64,000 nucleotides of DNA from Argyresthia goedartella (GCA_949825045.1 OX463808.1:27961674-28025673); one strand, 5' to 3'; shown: positions 1 to 12,374, counted from the stretch's first letter. Notes: generated from the letters alone by a model not told the origin. Translations and numbers: made by a program.

Positions 1-213
1 GATAACCACGTCTGTCAGGCGCCCTGGGTGGTCCTCGTAGAAAATAGATGTACGACCTCGTTTAAACTCATTAAACCAATATCTCACGGTTGTCATTGAC
101 GGCGAAAGACCTCCGTAGACAGCATCTTACTTAACTTTTACTTATTCGCATGTTTTTCAGCGAATAAGAAGCGAATTACGGAACGATATTGCTCTTTCTC
201 AATTTTGTAAGAA
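1..213 (-). pseudogene. Mariner-family transposase, N-terminal fragment
   Basis: Read on the minus strand, about 212-138 encodes a segment containing EKEQYRSVIRFLFAEKHANK followed by an in-frame TAA (138-140). In a shifted frame, about 126-1 encodes YWFNEFKRGRTS and then EDHPGR. Together these match the helix-turn-helix DNA-binding half of mariner transposases. The catalytic half would lie beyond the window's left edge. At least one frameshift plus one stop separate the two parts, so this copy is dead. The sequence from 214 to about 345 probably includes its 5' leader and terminal repeat, but I could not pair the repeat because the other end is outside the window. Confidence 0.75.
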
Positions 214-345
214 AAACAAAACAAGTCTTACACAATTTGACGCCAGAAAAAAACTGAACCATAGACAATTGACTGTTTTTTTTTTTTTATTTGATTTTAC
301 TACACGATGGTAATGCCAACTTTCCTAAGTAACGCCACCTGCCAT

Positions 346-537
346 CAAACACGGGTACTAATTAATTTTGATCCACCCAGGAACATGACATAAATTAAAT
401 AAAGTCATTAATCGTTGTTAAGATACAACAATGTGTATCTACAAGCAAATCTACATTAAGATCGCCACAAATAATTAACTTTTTTCTGTTATTACATAGT
501 TCAGTGATGGCTTCCTCCGTATTTTTCTCAAATATTG
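346..537. other. Short unassigned AT-rich stretch
   Basis: No open reading frame or recognisable repeat is visible between the mariner leader and the LINE B 3' end. Confidence 0.4.
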
Positions 538-2366
538 AATTGAATTGGAAATTTATTTATTCAAAAGAAAAAAACAGAAAACGTTTACAATATTTGAGGC
601 CCTTAGCTAAAATGTGACACATGATAATTGAGTCATCTGAGCCTGAGCTAAGTGTAAACCTGTATTTCAGACTACAGTGCTCTTCCTATAAAATATATAT
701 AAAGCTAATTTTAGTTACACGGACACTTTTTTATACAAAATTACTGACTAATACTGACTAAAGACAAAGTAATAAAAATATGAAAAAATGGGTGTGTGGG
801 TGAGTGGGTGAGCCTCTCTATGTGTAGTATGAGTATGAGTGAGTGTGTGTGAGAGGGTGTGTGAGGTAATAAAAATAATAATAAAACAACGTTACTATGT
901 CAATATGGTGTACAAGTCAGATTAATATAAAATATGCGTTATATTTTTTTAATTTTTTTTAACAGATGAATTGATGAACTGCCTTGTGCACCTTTATGAA
1001 GGTAGCTAGGTAGTTATGATCAGTAGGTCCTCCGTTTTGTCATAATTAAGTAATTGCAATGTTTTATAGACAATCTTTTTAAGTTTATAGTTGGTGAGGG
1101 AATAAATATTAGCTATTCTATTAATTCTATTATATATGAAAGGACCGAGGAAGCAGAAGAATTTATGGGCAAAGGATGTTCGGAATAATGTATAATCCAA
1201 ACAGACTCTATCCTTCCGCCGTCTGGTCAGCAGATAGGGGCTATATGTTAAATAAGAATGCTGTTTTAAGACAGTGTGATACATAAATAGTTGCCTGACC
1301 GTAAGTACGTCACAAGAATTATAAAGGAGATCAGTGGGGAAAACAAGGGGACGGAAAGTGGAAACCTTGAGCAGCCATTGGGTGGCTTGATTAAATCCCC
1401 GCTGGGCAACCTCATAGGTCTCTTCCAAAGTTTTTGCCGAGAATAAAAGGGCAGTGTCGTCAGCATATGTAATCACTCTGCCATTTTCGGGACTTAGGTC
1501 ACATAGTTCATTGATGTAAATGAGAAATAGAGTGGGGCCCAATATACTGCCCTGTGGGACACCGTACGCAATTGGTAGATCACCACTACAGTGATCTCCG
1601 ATTTTTACATACTGAAAGCGACCGGTGAGATATTCCTCAAAAAGCTTCAACTGTACCCCTCGTATACCAAGTCGATCTAGTTTTTCCAAGAGGATAGGGA
1701 CAGAGACCGTGTCAAACGCCTTAGCAAGGTCAAGGAAAATGCCTATAACCTTCTGCCCTTTATCAAGGTTCTTTACCACATAGTCAGTGAGTTCGTGCAC
1801 AGCATCACTGGTGGAGATGTCATTTCGAAACCCAAATTGGCAGGCAGATAATAGTTTGTTTGATTCAAGATATTTAGTTAGACGTGAGTTGATGATTCGT
1901 TCCAGTATTTTAGATATAGAAGGCAGGATAGAAATTGGTCTGTAGTTGTTAACACGATCTCTGTCACCTGCCTTGTGTGTAGGGAGCACCATCGATCGCT
2001 TTAAGGACTCGGGGAAGACGCCATCAGTAAGACACATATTGAAGATATATGTTAGAGGTGGAATAAAGAAGTTTTTGTGGAGCTTAAGTACACGGTTTGA
2101 GATGTTATCCCAACCAACAGCGCTCACGTTCTTCAAGCCAAGTATTAATCTTTCCACTTCACTCATATCGGTCCCTAGTAAGGCAAATGAGGATTTACAT
2201 CTGCTCGGTAGAAATGTAGGATTGTTGGAAAGTGTTGGACCCACCGCTTTCTTAATATTTTCAGCAAGGTCCTTACCAACATTTACGAAGAATTTATTTA
2301 CATCGTCGGTAGTATTTTGATTGGCAGATGGTCCCAACAACTCAGTAGCAACGCTTTTTGACTTGG
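538..2366 (-). mobile_element. LINE B, 5'-truncated non-LTR retrotransposon (jockey/CR1 group)
   Basis: This is a minus-strand LINE copy. Its 3' untranslated part (about 538-1005) matches the 3' part of the fragment at 26213-27245: both contain a tract reading ctgaaatacag, then agctcaggctc, then a ttttagctaag block, and both end in an aataaataaat-type tail. The 5' side, including the endonuclease domain, is missing. The body is the deleted reverse transcriptase reading frame described separately. Confidence 0.8.
1006..2366 (-). pseudogene. LINE B ORF2: reverse transcriptase with internal deletion
   Basis: This open frame of about 444 codons encodes part of a LINE ORF2 protein. In order it shows YRPISILPSISKILE (RT block 1), FGFRNDIST, FLDLAKAFDTV (first catalytic Asp), GVPQGSILGP and YADDTALLF (catalytic Asp pair). 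After QWLL the frame jumps directly to KVSTFRPL near 1366-1372, a segment that in the sister fragment at 26213 lies downstream of the RT, in the C-terminal ORF2 region. The thumb/connection region is therefore deleted yet the frame stays open. The endonuclease domain is absent. The protein would be non-functional for retrotransposition, although the RT core motifs remain intact. No start is claimed; the open frame runs to about 2366. Confidence 0.85.
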
Positions 2367-2401
2367 CAGTGTTTGTGATATGATAAATATCACAAACACT
2401 G
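2367..2401. repeat. Perfect hairpin, 15-bp arms, 5-nt loop
   Basis: CAGTGTTTGTGATAT at 2367-2381 is followed by gataa and then its exact reverse complement to 2401. It sits at the broken 5' edge of LINE B. It is one of several perfect short-loop hairpins in this window. Confidence 0.9.
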
Positions 2402-2669
2402 GCAATTGTGTGTAATAATATTTATCACTGATGTGATATATTTTTTACTAAGATTTGTATACATAGTGAAATCCATAATTGGCCATATTTAAAGTATATG
2501 TTTCTAATTTACCATAGTTGACAGGCTGTGGATTTGTGTTATTTATTACAATATGTGTTAGTTATTTATACATATGTATATATATATACAGAACCGCCTC
2601 TATCAGCAGCATTTCCTATTGTAACAACTGTTGATTTTGTAATAATCTATGTTAAAAGACATCATATTT
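2402..2669. other. Unassigned AT-rich stretch
   Basis: It contains a short TATATA run near 2575-2590 and no coding signal that I recognise. Confidence 0.4.
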
Positions 2670-4371
2670 TCATGTCAACTTACCCTTAACATAAGGAGGT
2701 GTTTGATTAGTCTGTTCAATAAAAATAACTGATGTCAAGTTGAACTTGGTTAAACCAACTATAGCTGCGTCGCATATATTATATGCTAACAATGTAGCTA
2801 TTAATTTTCTATATTTATTAGACAGGTACAATGTGTCCTGAGTCCGAGTTAAGTTATGAGTAAAATTATTCATGTCGAAATATAAAATAGCATCGCTGTG
2901 ATGACACGTTAAATTAAATAAATGAATATTTATTCTTTGCACGGATTTCTTTTGTTGTTCAGTCAAATTACAGGCGTTTGGGAAATTGCATGTTTCACAT
3001 TTGTATTTCATCCTACTATTTAAGTCTAGGAGTGTTTCAACACTTTTATTCAACTTGTTCCGACTAATGTTTAAATTATTTCCTGCCATAATTACAATAG
3101 TGCTGTACTCATTATAGATACCACGACTAATTATATTTACAAGATCTACAAATGAACTATTTGGATGGCAAATGTTTGTAACTTTTTGGTTAAACCGGTA
3201 TTGTAGTAGAGGTCCAAGCCCTGCACCTAATTTGTTTGGCGTTACACGAGTGCGATGCACGGGCCATGTGGTGGCGTAGCAGTGAGCGGCGCATCGCGCG
3301 TAATGGCGAGCGTCGCGGTCGTCGCGGCAGTGTGCAGCTTGACACACGTCTCAGTAGACAGCGAGACACGCGTGACAGCGAGCGAAGCGGCGCTTGCGCT
3401 GCTTAGCTGCGAGGTGCCTCCTCGTCGACGATGGCAATGCCGTTTCTTGGTCGGGACAGCGGTGGGTGCTGCACTACTCACGTTGAGGGGGGCTAATACC
3501 AGAGTTTGTGATGTGGGCTCGTCCCCCTTGCTGGTCTCATCCTCCTCGTCTTCAACTAGAAAGACCACTAATTCCGCTTTCTGGCGTTGTGGCTTCGTCG
3601 TGGCTCTGAGTTCGACTAACTCACTCTGTTATTTGGCATAACATTGGAGTGCGTTTGCCAGGAGGTCATGTAGATGCTGGATTTCTACTCGGGCTTCTTG
3701 AAGGTCTGATTGTAAACCTCCATTTTTTCCCCGAAGCTCTTGCAATATGGAGATTCTTGTTGTTCTGTTTGGTTGCTGTTTCAATACTGATTTTAATAGT
3801 TTTTCATTCCCTCTTGTTTACTTCATGAATTAATTTAATTTGAAATACTTTTAAAATTTTCTGCAGCTTGCCTGCATGCTTTGACAGATAGTGATTAGGT
3901 TGGCTACTTCTAGTTCTTGTTGGAGAGAGGAAATGTGGCAAGATACGTGTTTTTTTTTCTATGCACATATCAGTCAACTTCAAGTTTGACTCATTGAGTT
4001 GGCATTGGAGGAATTTACTGCCGTCATAAACAAGGTCTGTGCGCAGGGTGACAAAAGATTCCACTAGTTTTTCTAATAGTTGAATTTCATTTTGCGACTC
4101 CTCGTGTGTTTCTCGCAAAGTAGGCACACTTTTGCTTAGCTGTGAATTCTTAGCTTGCAAGCGTTTTATTTCAAGCTCATTTTCATTTCGTTTTTCCAAT
4201 AGCCTGTGGTTTAATCCTTCCCCCTCGGACTACACTACCAAATACGGTCCTAATTTTGACAAGTAGGGGTTCCTCTATAGAGGAGACATTGCTTTCCGCA
4301 CTCAAAAAATCATCATCGCTGGAAGAACAAGACAGGAAACTTTGATTAATAAGATCAGGTAGAATATCCAT
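2670..4371 (-). pseudogene. Degraded LINE ORF1 (coiled coil plus esterase-like region)
   Basis: Minus-strand pieces in shifting frames read as one decayed protein. The acidic/serine start (4371-4183) begins MDILPDLINQ. A leucine-heptad coiled coil follows (about 4199-4070), and another (about 3790-3640) includes DLQEARVEIQHLHDLL. A GC-rich basic segment (about 3640-3250) comes next, and the last part (about 3245-2680) holds GAGLGPLLQYRF and a block ending VIMAGNNLNISRNK. This order, coiled coil then a GDS/SGNH-esterase-like domain, is typical of ORF1 proteins of CR1-type insect LINEs. Frameshifts near 4190, 3800 and 3260 and a stop near 3642 break it. It could belong to LINE B, but the intervening ORF2 5' half is missing. 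A GTAAGT follows the last recognisable residues, so a host exon is a weaker alternative. Confidence 0.5.
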
Positions 4372-4623
4372 ATGCGTTAATATACTTATTTTTATAAAAT
4401 ATTACCTATACCTATTTATTAATAAATATTTTAAAATCAAAAGAAAATTAATTAACAACTAGTAATTTCTAATCAATAAGCTTCATGCTCAGACCTAGAC
4501 CCACTCTAGGAGTGATGAAAGAGATTTATTTCATTATCTCACAAGCAACAAATAACAACAACTATAGATAGACTAATACAGAGTATTAAATTACACATGC
4601 AGACCAAAAGACACAAATTTTAC
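4372..4623. other. Unassigned flank of the Tc1-like insertion
   Basis: AT-rich, with no coding or repeat signal recognised. Confidence 0.4.
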
Positions 4624-4655
4624 TACACTTCTGGACACATCTATTGGCCCACCTT
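4624..4655 (+). repeat. Left terminal inverted repeat of the Tc1-like element, with TA
   Basis: 32 bases including the TA target; exact complement of 6182-6213. Confidence 0.93.
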
Positions 4656-6211
4656 GCATTTTGAGTTTCGTTTGGTCCTAGCTAAAAATTTATATTAGGT
4701 CGAGCAAAAAGTTTTTATGTAGTTTTGAACCTGGCACATTCATAATTTAATTTTAGTCTTTTTTTGAATTCCGAACACAGAATTTAAAGAAACAAAAGAC
4801 AATTTGGAGCCTGTTCGTTGATATCAAACAATCGAATACTAAGAAAAATTTGATTTGGAATTGGTTTACTTGGATTTAATTCTTGAAAGTTTGATTTTTC
4901 TCTTTTGTTTTGCAACAAAACTTACTTATTCTTGACATTAAGGTGATGTTCTATCAATAATCTATGGATACTTCGCCTGAAGTCGCCGCCCAAGCTGTGG
5001 CACTTATTCAGGCCGGACACAGCCAAAGAAATGTGAGTGCTCAATTTAATTTAAGTCGATCTGCGGTCCGAAATGTTTATCGGAGGTACCTAGAGACTGG
5101 CGACTTTGTTCGTCGCCAAGGAAGGCCACAATTTCGGGTCACAACTGAGAGGCAGGATCGGTTCATCGTTACGACCAGCTTGACAAATCGTCACCTTACC
5201 TCCATTGAGATACAAAACCAACTTCGCGACTTCCACGGAGTAGCTGCGAGCGCTCGAACTGTTCGGAAAAGGTTAAAGGAACGCGACATGGTACCACACA
5301 AGCCCGCTAATGGCAAAAAACTAACGCGAGCCCACCGCATGGCGCGCCTTTATTTCGTGTGCACTCATTTGAATTGGACTCCGCAGCGTTGGAGCCGTGT
5401 CCTCTTTACTGATGAGTGCAAAATTGCGTTACACGGCAATGATGGAAGGAAGAAGGTCTACCGACGTAAGGGAGAGCGTTTTGCACAATGCTGCTTTGAA
5501 GAGAGGGTTCCTTATGGCGGTGGATCATGGACTGTCTGGGGCGGTATATCCGCGAGTAGCAAAACTCAACTTTTAGTTGTTACGGGACCACGGCTGCCAA
5601 CATTGAAGTCCCAAAGGTACATTCGTGAGTGCTTAGAACCTCACGTAATGCCATACGCGGACCATGTGGTCCCAAATTTATGCATGATAATGCAAGAGCC
5701 CATACGGCCGGCATCGTCAGGGAATATCTTCGAGATCTGAACATCCCAGTTATGGACTGGCCAGCCAAAAGCCCAGACATGAACCCGATTGAGCACATGT
5801 GGGACGAGCTCAAAAGACATGTTAGGGCTCGTCAACCAGCTGCCGAGACGATGCAAGAGTTGAGAACTGCAATAGAACAGGAATGGGAAATGATCCCCCA
5901 AAATTTCATAGAGCGGTTGATAAATTCTATGCCTAATCGCATGATAGCTGTCGTAGATGCCCATGGAGGCAATTTGTCTTTGATAAAACATGTTTTTTAT
6001 TCAAAAATCAACTGCATTCATCAAGGCGTATACCCGACTTGATAGGCGTAGCTTCATGTTGTGTGGTGTTCTGAACTCAAATTTAAAACAACACGATTGA
6101 AAAAGATGGTAAAATGTATCAGGTTTAAAACAGCATCAATAGTTTTTGTTCGATCTAGCAATAATATTTAGGTAGGCCAATAAGGTGGGCCAATAGATGT
6201 GTCCAGAAGTG
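4626..6211 (+). mobile_element. Tc1-like transposon, complete ends
   Basis: The element is bounded by 30-bp perfect terminal inverted repeats beginning CACTTCTGGACACATC and is flanked on both sides by the TA target dinucleotide (4624-4625 and 6212-6213). Its length is 1586 bp, usual for Tc1. A second, diverged inverted pair lies inside each end: aggtcgagcaaaaag near 4697 on the left, and on the right (about 6140-6160) a tract whose complement reads agatcgaacaaaaac. This recalls the IR/DR layout of some Tc1 elements. The single gene it carries is frameshifted. Confidence 0.92.
4964..6042 (+). pseudogene. Tc1-like DD34E transposase, frameshifted
   Basis: The protein starts MDTSPEVAAQ at 4964. 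It has two N-terminal helix-turn-helix regions (about residues 5-120), with NVSAQFNLSRSAVRNVYRRY as the first. The catalytic triad of a cut-and-paste transposase follows: Asp in LFTDEC (5411-5413, residue 150), Asp in MHDNARAHTA (5686-5688) and Glu in DMNPIEHMWDEL (5791-5793). The second Asp and the Glu are separated by 34 residues, hence DD34E. The first frame runs on without the second Asp and ends at 5740; the correct frame is the one closing at 6042. A single-base indel therefore lies at about 5660-5685. Apart from this the gene looks well preserved, suggesting fairly recent inactivation. Confidence 0.93.
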
Positions 6212-6213
6212 TA
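6182..6213 (-). repeat. Right terminal inverted repeat of the Tc1-like element, with TA
   Basis: 32 bases including the TA target; exact complement of 4624-4655. Confidence 0.93.
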
Positions 6214-7703
6214 TTTTAATCCGTATTGTCACTATGCTGAACCCCCATTTGCTCTTGAACTCTATGTGCTCTAAGCTCGGCACCTATGTGCCGCTGATTA
6301 TGTGTATACATTTGAGAGTTGTTTAGACGATAATCACGAACTGTCAACGTTATCAAACCCTATTGAATATTATCTGATAACTATCTAGGCTAGTCCACTT
6401 TTCGGGTTGCGAGACTTAGCCAGGGCCATCTCATTCATCTTTTTGTTCTAGTCTATAGGTAAGTTAACACATTAAAATAAGAAACCTAGGCGAGCTATTA
6501 TACGAGTATAAATTGGCTACTTGACAAGGAATTCAAAAGAGATTGTTTTAGTGAGTTGTCAAAACGCTCATTTTATTCGTCAGATGAACTAGTAAAGGTT
6601 GTGATGAGACGTCATAACAAATTCATCAAATTCGATATATTTTACAAAAAAATCTGGTACCGAAGATCCTTTTTGTATAGAAGAATGCAACGTCTGTCAT
6701 GTAGTTTATATTTGTTAGATTACCTTCTCAAGTAACCAATTTAAGATACTCTTATGCAGGCAATTTCAATTTGCAATATTGGTCACTTATGACGGCATTA
6801 CGGGTCAGGGTCAACTCGACACAATAATAATACCAGATATTTCTCTCCCATTACGGTGACTGTAAAATGTCGGGTAGAAAATCAATAATTTTAAATAAAT
6901 AGTTCCTTTTTTATTTCCTTACAAAGCAGGAAATAAAATGAGCTGTAATGCTTGTTTCAATTATGATCCTATCCAGGGGTGTATAGGGACAAAAAAATGC
7001 TTTTTCGAATTTCTTCTCAAGGGTCATTGAACCTTGGTACTTACCACTTATCGAGTCTTCAGTATGAATTTGGCTATATAATTGAAAAGTCACGTTATAT
7101 AGTTGATTCTACATATACCTAGTTGATTTTTTAGTTTTTTAGTGATAGTCAAAAAATAATTTTATCATTACTTTTTAAGACTGAAATTATTGTAATTTTG
7201 CACTAATTAACGTACTTTTTGAAAATATTAAATAAAAAAAAACCTATTTTATGCACGACACTAAAATATTTGTTTATTTTGAAAGTCTCACACGAATATT
7301 GGTTTGCTGGAAGAGATCTCTTATTGGAGATAAGCTCGCCTTTGTACACTATTTTTATGTAAGTCTTGTTGTCTATTTATTATTTGTGTGTAATATAGAA
7401 ATTATGAATTATGATTTACGAATATTAATTAAGTACCTAAATACAAAAATCTGACTCTATTGCAGAACAAGTTCATAGCTTTAAATTGTATCGAAAATAA
7501 TATAGTAATTACATTTATTCATAAAAAATAAATATATAATTCTAGCAACAAATTAATACAATATTTTCATAATATAATAATCTTCAATATTATTAAGGGC
7601 CACGATTTTCATGCCGACGGTACAAACCACTTTTTAGAGCAGTTTCTGGTATTATTATTCGGGTCGAGCTGTCCCTGACTCGGTATGAAAATACGGGCAA
7701 TGA
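6214..7703. other. Unassigned AT-rich stretch
   Basis: Only short chance reading frames are present. I recognise no gene, RNA or repeat family here. Confidence 0.4.
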
Positions 7704-9760
7704 AAGTCAAAGTCAAAGTCAAAGTACTTTATTACTGTAGATATTTACATATACTTAGCAAACGTCAATTTTGCCACTTCTCTACATTGGACCACTGTGG
7801 GAGAAGAAGGGCGTAGAAACTCCCACAGATTGATTTTTAGATCTCTTTTAAAAATAGGTTGTGCTTAACTATTACAAATATGAAAAATTTAATTATTATG
7901 ATTAATAAGCAGGACTAAATCATTTCAAAATTATTAACAGCAAGGCCTGTGTTGAGCTAGATTAACCCCATACAGTCCTGTCATTTAAGTAATCTTGAAC
8001 ATTGTAATATCCCTTTTATGACAAAGTCGCTTTAACATGCTTTTTAAATTGCTCAAATGGCAATTTCAAAATCTCCAGAGGTATCTTATTATGGTAGAAA
8101 ATACACTGACCCTTGAAAGAATTGCTAACCTTCGCGAGTCTAAATCGGGGCGCACACAGTCTGTGATTATTTCTTAGGTTAACATTACAGCTATCGCTAA
8201 GTTTGGAAAATGTTGTAAGGTTCTTGCGTACATACATTATATTTTCGAAAATAAATAGACTAGCTACTGTTAGTATGTCCATTTCTTTAAAAAGCTCTCT
8301 TAAGGAGTCTGTTCGTTTTAAATTATAAATTGCTCGAATAGCTCTTTTCTGTAAAATAAAAATAGTTTGAATATCCGCTGCTTTCCCCCACAACAAGATA
8401 CCATAGACATCACACTATGAAAGTAACTAAAATATACTAGCCATATCCGTGCTTTGTCTGATGTTCCTAACAGCGTAAGCCACAAAACTTAATTTACCAG
8501 CCAATTTATCTATGTGGGGTCCCCTCAATTTGCTATCAATGGTTATTCCAAGAAACTTCGTATCATTTACTAATTCTAACGTGCTGTTGTCTAACACTAA
8601 ACTGGTCTCAACTTGCCTGACATTTGGAAGTGAGAGTTTGATGCACTTGGTTTTACCAGCGTTTAACAATAAATTATTAACTGTGAACCAATTCAAGGTT
8701 AAAGACAATACACCATTAACATCATCAAAATCTGCTTTTTGTCTTTCAATTTTGAAGACCATTGAAGTATCATCAGCAAATAACACTATGTCAGTTAATT
8801 TCTCCACCATGAAAGGCAGATCGTATATACCAGGAACACGAAAGGACCTAATATGGAACCTTGTGGAACGTCAATTTTTACACCCGATCCATCAAATTTA
8901 ACGCCGTTAACTTCTGCCTTTTGAATTCTATTGCTTCGTAGATTCAATGCTTTATTTCGAACGCCGTAATGATTTAATTGAATTAATAGCGTATTATGAT
9001 CAACACAATCAAACGCCTTCGACAGGTCGCAAAAAACTCCGATAGCATCATGTGCGGCCTCCCATGCAGAATTAATATGAGATATAAGGGTAATACCCGC
9101 ATCCGTAGTCGATTTACCCCTAGTGAAACCGTATTGTTTGGCGTGGAGTTGTTTTGTATGGTTGAAGTGTGAGAGCATTTGATTGAGTATTAATATTTTC
9201 AAATATTTTACTTAGTGTTGGAAGAACAGATCAAATCAGGTCTGAAATTTGAAGGATCACCCTTATCTCCCGATTTGAACAGAGGTATCAGTTTACTGTG
9301 TTTCATGAGGTCTGGTAAAGCCCCATCGTCAACACATTTATTGAATATATAAGCTCAATGTGGGACTTTAACTAGAATTACTGAACCAATGACTTTGACT
9401 GATATACCCCACAGGTCTTCCGTATTTTTTTAAGTTAAGTAATTTAAACAGTTTTACAATGTCCTGGGGATATATATGATGAAATTTTAAATATACCTTA
9501 CTGACGCTCGTGTTATTTTTTAATAAAGTCTCTGCTTCATTTGGAGATGAATTTAGACGATCTGTTGTGAGTAGGGTACATTGGTGAAGAACGTTTCAAA
9601 TGCTCGAGCAACGTCATCGCTGGATTTAACAACATCATCACCTATCTTTAGGCAGAAATCATTGTCCCTTGGTAATGTACCAGCTACATCTACAAATTGA
9701 TTTCTACCGATCCGCCACGGCATAATAAAATGATTTATCATTTAGATTTGACTGTCTTTA
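7704..9760 (-). mobile_element. LINE A, degraded 5'-truncated copy
   Basis: Minus-strand jockey/CR1-group LINE. The 3' end at 7704-7735 carries the short tandem unit AAAGTC (three to four copies; CTTTGA on the element strand), followed by a 3' UTR that recurs at 28998-29165, 29205-29506, 33640-33750 and 47538-47590. The coding part decays through several frames. The fuller relative is at 33640-35264. Confidence 0.85.
8016..9741 (-). pseudogene. LINE A ORF2 reverse transcriptase, multiply broken
   Basis: Successive minus-strand pieces are: 9741-9553, a pre-RT linker ending ARAFETFFTNV; 9202-8795, with YGFTRGKSTTDAG, GVFCDLSKAFDCVDH (catalytic Asp) and VPQGSILGPF; 8810-8427, with VLFADDTSMVF (FADD box instead of the usual YADD) and KFLGITID; and 8396-8016, the C-terminal region beginning MLWGKAADIQ. 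The breaks are near 9210-9250, 8800 and 8400. The order and motifs match a LINE ORF2, but it cannot make one protein. Confidence 0.88.
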
Positions 9761-10382
9761 AGTTCCATGAAGAAAGTAGTTCAAAATAGTTCGTTCTTTA
9801 CTGTAAAATAATAGTGGGGTACAAAATAATACATGTGTGCTAAGTTGGTTATTTATTATACACGAGGCGGTAAGAGTGCGAGTGTGTATGATCAATGCAC
9901 ACGGGTTTCATGCGAGGTTTTTTAACACACTTGCGAGGAAAAAAACAGCTTTTGTTCATGTAACCACACAAAGAAACGAATATTTGTGAAAAATGGCGCG
10001 GGTTTTGATTATTTCCAAAAGCCGCAAACATTTTTTAAAATTTACACATTACTTTTAAAGCCGGAAAACTGCTAAACAGCCTAAAATAGTATGTAGTGTA
10101 TGTGACTGATACATAATGGAGGGCATTAAAACTCGAGAGTGGGTTTATGAAACGAGCCGAATGCGAGATTTTTAATGCCTAATTATATACAGTTGCATAC
10201 ACTACTTTATCTACACACATATCATAAGCTCTCTTTGATGTATTCAGGAACCGCATGTTCGACCGGCATTGTGGCATTGATCATTGATCTGCACTTGTTT
10301 AGGTTGTTCAGTAGTACCAACTTTAGAGACAAACTAGGGGCGGCACGCAGGCGGGCGCCGGCCTTAGAAATATGAATGTCAT
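9761..10382. other. Unassigned stretch
   Basis: A motif tttttaacacacttg at about 9925-9941 recurs inverted near 10760-10776, hinting at a decayed inverted-repeat element of about 0.9 kb, but the arms are too diverged to delimit. Confidence 0.25.
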
Positions 10383-10418
10383 AATATTGATACATTATGG
10401 TCATAATGTATCAATATT
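10383..10418. repeat. Perfect hairpin, 17-bp arms, 2-nt spacer
   Basis: AATATTGATACATTATG at 10383-10399, then gt, then its exact reverse complement at 10402-10418. Confidence 0.9.
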
Positions 10419-12374
10419 CAGATAACAAATGAGTTTTTGCCAAGTATTATATCATTATGCTGGTCTTAACGTGCGGTTTTTGGACGCAGTAAAGAGGGTT
10501 TATGATACGTGTGTAGATAAATGATATGTTGAATACGCAAATTAAGGTTAATATGTCGTGAACAAAGTATAAGTTGATGAAATCATGTAAAAAAAATGAT
10601 GGTGGAATATTAATATGAAAATAAAATATTGTTTATTTATTCACAAAAATATTCATTGTTTTGTAGGCACAAAAATTCTTATCGAAGATTGAAAAAAAAG
10701 TAAAGTAAAAACTAGTGCGTAATAAGCTCCATTATTAAGTTGCCATAACGAGTCACTTTACGAGCAAGTGTGTTAAAAAGTATCAGAATATAAAAAATCC
10801 TATCACTTGTATTTTTTGGCGCAGTTGGAATTGAAATTTCGTTATTCTTAATTTCTTTATTGTAATACACAAAACAGATATTCAGACAACTTGTGATTTG
10901 TAGGTATCACACAAAAAGGCAAAGGCCCTGTGATCTGCTGTGAGACCTCAGGATCTCTATCGACCGACACCTTGACGTTCCGTGACATTACCGCCGACGA
11001 CGTCGTTATCTATCGCGGTCATTCACATCAAAACGCCACCTACTCGCCTATCGCGGGCATTTCAAAAATCACACGGAATGTATAGATCTCGCAGTGGCCC
11101 AATAATGTCTCCAGTTGGCACGCGCTCAACTCTCTATCTATAGAGGTACATTGAATTGAATACAATATTGAGGAAGAAATTGACCTGAATAGCCGCCCGT
11201 TTTACAAACCTCTTGTTAGAATAGAGCTGCTCTGTTGTTGAAAAACATACAGATGCCTTTTCCCATGCGGACTCACAGGTCTCCACTCTCGTTCGGAAAC
11301 CAGCCTTGTAATTGGATATTCCTGTTTATTGAATATCCAGCCGACCAGGCTCGAAAGTTTACTCGAATGCACTTTTATTCGAATCTATTGACGTGAAGGA
11401 AGATCTAGACATGGAAGTGAGGCATATAATCGCTTTAACCAAATATGGTTCTGAGTAGAAATCACAATGGCTGTCTCATGCAAGTCAATTATGTCTATCC
11501 CCCGCCTGGTTTGTTACCCATGCTGCAGATACAATATGAATTTAGTGCTAGCAAGCGAGCGATCTGACCCTAACTGCTAAACTTAATTATAACCACTTAT
11601 TCGATTGTCTCAGGTTAGAATATTATTAGAGTAGTAGGTAAGTATCTGTAGTTTCGACTGTTGAAGATGGGGACCTGGCAGTTGTGATACAGCAATTCTA
11701 TTATCGACAAACAAGGGATCATGCACCCGACTCTTAATAAATCATTTAATATCGGGTAGGTAATTGCTTTGATAGAAAACATTCAATAGGTACTGATATT
11801 TTCTAAGGAAGCAATAACATCTCAGATATATTTACTTATATCTCCACTTTTTTTTTATAGATACCTATTTTCACATTAAATCTAGACGTTACTACTAGAC
11901 GGATGTTAGGTTATTTTGATGTGTTTGATAATTTGTTATACGTATAAATCGATAACATGCACCCATAGTAGGGAGTAGCTAAATCTAAATACGTTATGTC
12001 AAAGGTGCATCTTTGAAGCTGTATTCCAACTAAAGGAGACACTTTTCAAATACAGAAAAAATATATGTTATGAAGTCATCCTGGTCATTTAATCTTAGTG
12101 TTTGAAAACATCATAATCTCAATGAAAACTGTATGAGAAAATTAAAGAGATGTTTTTCATCTAAAACGAGATATATCGTCAAAAAATAGGAATTCAATAT
12201 AATTTAAAACGTAGTGGTTTTTAAAAAATAAATAAAAGGCACACAATTTTTACACTGTTCTGCCGCAACCACCGACGTAACAGCCATGCTGCAGTGTGAG
12301 CTGTTATGAACATTATTTCAATATGGTTGCGTCCCAAATTTCAACGACCACGAATCGAGTTGCTAATTTTACCG
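10419..12374. other. Unassigned stretch
   Basis: No recognised gene. A GC-richer island at about 10920-11090 has an open plus frame of some 60 codons ending at the TAG near 11084, with repeated cgac/gtcg motifs. I cannot assign it. Confidence 0.35.

Noticed and set aside
2690..2700. GTAAGT after the ORF1-like region as proof of a spliced host gene
   Set aside because: No compatible acceptor or downstream exon was found, and the domain order fits a LINE ORF1.
3255..3641. 128-codon plus-strand frame in GC-rich sequence
   Set aside because: It is antisense to the degraded ORF1, with no domain and composition explained by the other strand.
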